Part shown: positions 13,037-14,953 of the stretch, in pieces
Numbering within the stretch: position 1 is the first letter of the stretch
How the letters are laid out: every line of letters starts with the position of its first letter
Assembly (NCBI GenBank): GCA_031270515.1
Contig: JAISXM010000039.1
Coordinates: forward strand, 1-14,953
DNA: 14,953 nt
Direction of reading: 5' to 3'
DNA from: Holosporales bacterium
GTDB taxonomy: Bacteria > Pseudomonadota > Alphaproteobacteria > BNTO01
The notes under the pieces: generated by a model
What the model was told of the DNA's origin: nothing
Seen by the model: only the letters and a program-made list of their open reading frames with translations
The model's database searches: none
Position numbers and translations under genes: made by a program

Positions 13037-13924
13037 ATGCGTCGTCTTGCCGTTTTTTGTTGCGCTATGTTGCCGTGTGGAATGTATGCTGCTGCGCCAG
13101 CTGGGTTAGCTGAGTTTGCGGAGCCAGCTACGTTAGCTAAGTTTGCTGCACCAGTTACGTTAGCTGAGTTAGTTGCACCAGCGGCGTTAGCTAATTTTGC
13201 TGATCCAGACATAAGACAGGATGTTGATCTGCTGACGTCCAGACTTCAACAGGTATTTACCTCTAGAGATTGCCTTCTTTCTCAGGGGGTGGGGGCGTTT
13301 CGGGACGGCTTCATGTCCATATATCTGCAAAATTTGCCGCAAAGATCTAAGTCTTTTGACGGTATGATGTATCGTGGCTTGATAGCGATGGCAAATGGGA
13401 AGGTCGTTCCAACCACGTTTTTTCTGGAAAATTTGGGATGGAAAGCTTGCTTCATCAACGGGAGTCTTATAATTGATGCAAGAATGCTACTAAATCCAGA
13501 TTGTGTTCGCGACAACCCTGAGGCACTTAATCTGTTGGCTCTTCTTTTCATGAGTAACATATTTTTGTCTAGCGACAGAGATAACGCGTCCGCATCGAAG
13601 ATTTTCCTAAGGGCTGCAAAGCAAGGTAGTATCTGCGCGCTACACAACTATGGACGCTGTTTGGCCGACGGTGTTGGAGTTGAGCAGAATAGAGAGGAAG
13701 CAGTCAAGATCTATAGGACTATAGTTGAAAACGAGCGTGCATTGGCGCGATTCCGCGGAGTATTTGCACAGGCGCAATACCGCTATGGGTTCTGTCTTTC
13801 TTACTTGAATATAGCTGGAGTTGCGGAACGGGAAGAAGCCGCTACGTGTTATAAGCTTTGTGCTGACAAAGGAAACGCCCTGGCGCAACACCGATATGGG
13901 TCCTGTTTGGAGAATGGGAGGTGA
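13037..13924 (+). CDS. Exported Sel1-repeat protein, tandem copy 3, N-terminal part (stop at TGA)
   Basis: 295 residues from ATG 13037. Signal peptide MRRLAVFCCAMLPCGMYA, Ala-rich region with five-residue units (to about 13204), conserved N-domain (PDIRQDVDLLTSRL through NPEALNLLALLF), then Sel1 repeats. The frame breaks at TGA 13922-13924 inside the third repeat: CLENGR-stop-VLLNYAEAAKYYKLSADQG. The expected residue there is the conserved Gly of G.GV, so a single G-to-T change (GGA to TGA) explains the stop. The same frame stays open to 14917, so the two parts were one gene of about 626 codons. Confidence 0.75.
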   Translation: MRRLAVFCCAMLPCGMYAAAPAGLAEFAEPATLAKFAAPVTLAELVAPAALANFADPDIRQDVDLLTSRLQQVFTSRDCLLSQGVGAFRDGFMSIYLQNLPQRSKSFDGMMYRGLIAMANGKVVPTTFFLENLGWKACFINGSLIIDARMLLNPDCVRDNPEALNLLALLFMSNIFLSSDRDNASASKIFLRAAKQGSICALHNYGRCLADGVGVEQNREEAVKIYRTIVENERALARFRGVFAQAQYRYGFCLSYLNIAGVAEREEAATCYKLCADKGNALAQHRYGSCLENGR

Positions 13925-14917
13925 GTTCTTCTAAATTATGCAGAAGCAGCCAAGTACTACAAACTTAGTGCGGACCAAGGATATCCCGATGCGCTGCGCG
14001 ACTATGAGAGATGCTTGGAAAAAGAGAATAGATTGCACGACGGGCGTGGTTATTGTTTACATAGTGCCGCGTCTAGTAAGCTTAGAGCGGACGAAGGAGA
14101 TGCCGGTGCGCAGAGCAACTATGGGGACTATTTGGAGCACGGGACTGAAGTCGCGCCAGATATAAAAGAAGCCGTCAGGTACTACAGGCTCAGTGCAGAC
14201 CAAGGACATGCCTATGGTCAGTACAACTATGGGGCTTGTTTAGATACAGGGCGTGGAGTTGAGCAAGATCTAGTAGAAGCAGCCAAGTACTACAAGTTTA
14301 GTGCTGACCAAGGGGATGTCTACGGGCAGTACAACTATGGGTATTGTTTAGAGACAGGGCGTGGAGTTGCGCGAAATCTAGTAGACGCAGCCAAATACTA
14401 CAAGCTTTGTGCTGACCAAGGGAATACTCACGCGCAATGCAAATATGAGGAATGTTTGCGACGCCTGGCTGAGTATGGAAATGCGGACGAAGGAGGTGCC
14501 TATGCGCAGAGCAGCGATGGGGTCGATTTGGAACGCGAGATTGAAGCTGCGCAAGATATAGAAGACGCAGTCAAGCTCAAGCTCAGTGCGGACGAAGGAG
14601 ATGCCTATGCGCAGCACGGCTATGGGTCCAAATTGCAACTCGGGGTTGGAGTTGCGCAAGATCTAGTAGAAGCAGCCAAGTACTACAAGCTTAGTGCTGA
14701 CCAAGGGAATGTCGACGGGCAGTACTACTATGGGGTTTGTTTAGAGACAGGGGTTGGAGTTGCGCGAAATCTAGTAGAAGCAGCCCAGTACTACAAGCTT
14801 AGTGCTGACCAAGGGAGTATTTACGCGCAACGCAAATATGAGAAATGTTTGCGACGCCTGGCTGAGGATAGAGATAATGTAACGTATCACAGGTTGAGTG
14901 CTGAACCAGGGAGCTGA
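13925..14917 (+). CDS. Sel1-repeat protein, tandem copy 3, C-terminal part
   Basis: Same frame as the part before, open from 13925 to TGA 14915-14917 (330 codons). It has no proper start: a TTG at 14015 and other internal codons lack ribosome sites. It contains about nine Sel1 units of ~36 residues (for example QYNYGACLDTGRGVEQDLVE and AAKYYKFSADQGD), some degenerate (KYEECLRRLAEYG; SSDGVDLEREIEAAQDIEDA). Copy 3 is thus the longest member, with about twelve repeats in total. Whether this part is translated depends on readthrough or internal initiation. The fairly intact repeats suggest the stop is recent. Confidence 0.7.
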   Translation, partial: VLLNYAEAAKYYKLSADQGYPDALRDYERCLEKENRLHDGRGYCLHSAASSKLRADEGDAGAQSNYGDYLEHGTEVAPDIKEAVRYYRLSADQGHAYGQYNYGACLDTGRGVEQDLVEAAKYYKFSADQGDVYGQYNYGYCLETGRGVARNLVDAAKYYKLCADQGNTHAQCKYEECLRRLAEYGNADEGGAYAQSSDGVDLEREIEAAQDIEDAVKLKLSADEGDAYAQHGYGSKLQLGVGVAQDLVEAAKYYKLSADQGNVDGQYYYGVCLETGVGVARNLVEAAQYYKLSADQGSIYAQRKYEKCLRRLAEDRDNVTYHRLSAEPGS

Positions 14918-14953
14918 TGCGTAAAGCCTAGCTTTTCATCGACAGGTTTTTTG

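Larger units (their letters stand above)
11036..13050 (+). repeat. Long direct repeat (1740-bp period) of the Sel1 unit
   Basis: The ~275 bases before copies 2 and 3 (11031-11310 and 12771-13050) are nearly identical without gaps, and the genes they precede are paralogues. Copy 1 shares only the block from 9698 onward, 1527 bases before copy 2. The cluster therefore arose by serial tandem duplication. Confidence 0.8.

Noticed and set aside
13922..13924. UGA recoded as glycine (as in Gracilibacteria/SR1)
   Set aside because: The position would fit Gly, but TGA is used as an ordinary terminal stop at 5741-5743 and 14915-14917, and all other glycines use GGN. A point mutation is simpler.

Overview
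The window looks like accessory, fast-evolving chromosome of a Gram-negative, host-associated bacterium, most likely intracellular. The evidence is the density of exported proteins built from eukaryote-like or interaction repeats (BspA-type LRR, triple Myb/SANT, Sel1/TPR-like), a Fic enzyme, a shortened Rel/SpoT protein, loose intergenic spacing, many short tandem repeats and a family of small palindromic elements that resemble Rickettsia palindromic elements in behaviour. An alphaproteobacterium (Rickettsiales/Holosporales-like) would fit, but this is inference; no rRNA or phylogenetic marker is present.

Layout. 1-219: tail of a BspA-like LRR protein cut by the window edge. 316-1557: a full exported paralogue of it. 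1649-2632 (-): Fic AMP-transferase-type protein with its own inhibitory motif and a C-terminal winged helix. 2977-3666 (-): a protein with a signal peptide followed by three Myb/SANT repeats, the most striking gene here. 3821-4366, 5315-5743 and 6143-6490 (+): three paralogous small exported proteins behind one conserved promoter cassette, interrupted by an unrelated repeat-tailed exported protein on the other strand (4500-5138). 6738-8213 (-): a bifunctional-looking (p)ppGpp synthetase/hydrolase that stops just after the TGS domain. 8309-9451 (-): a lipoprotein with a very long low-complexity linker and an MlaC-like C-terminal domain; it lies upstream of rsh on the same strand. 9770-14917 (+): three tandem Sel1-repeat exported proteins produced by duplication of a unit of about 1.5-1.7 kb; copies 2 and 3 carry in-frame premature stops.

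An ~80-bp palindromic element recurs between genes in both orientations (5726-5805, 5861-5941, 6557-6634, 6641-6682, 8221-8297, about 9558-9640, 11036-11115, 12776-12855). One copy supplies the last five codons and stop of a small exported gene, one supplies the Shine-Dalgarno of rsh, and one lies next to the truncated 3' end of rsh. The genes do not form a metabolic pathway; the common theme is probable secreted host-interaction proteins around a stringent-response gene.
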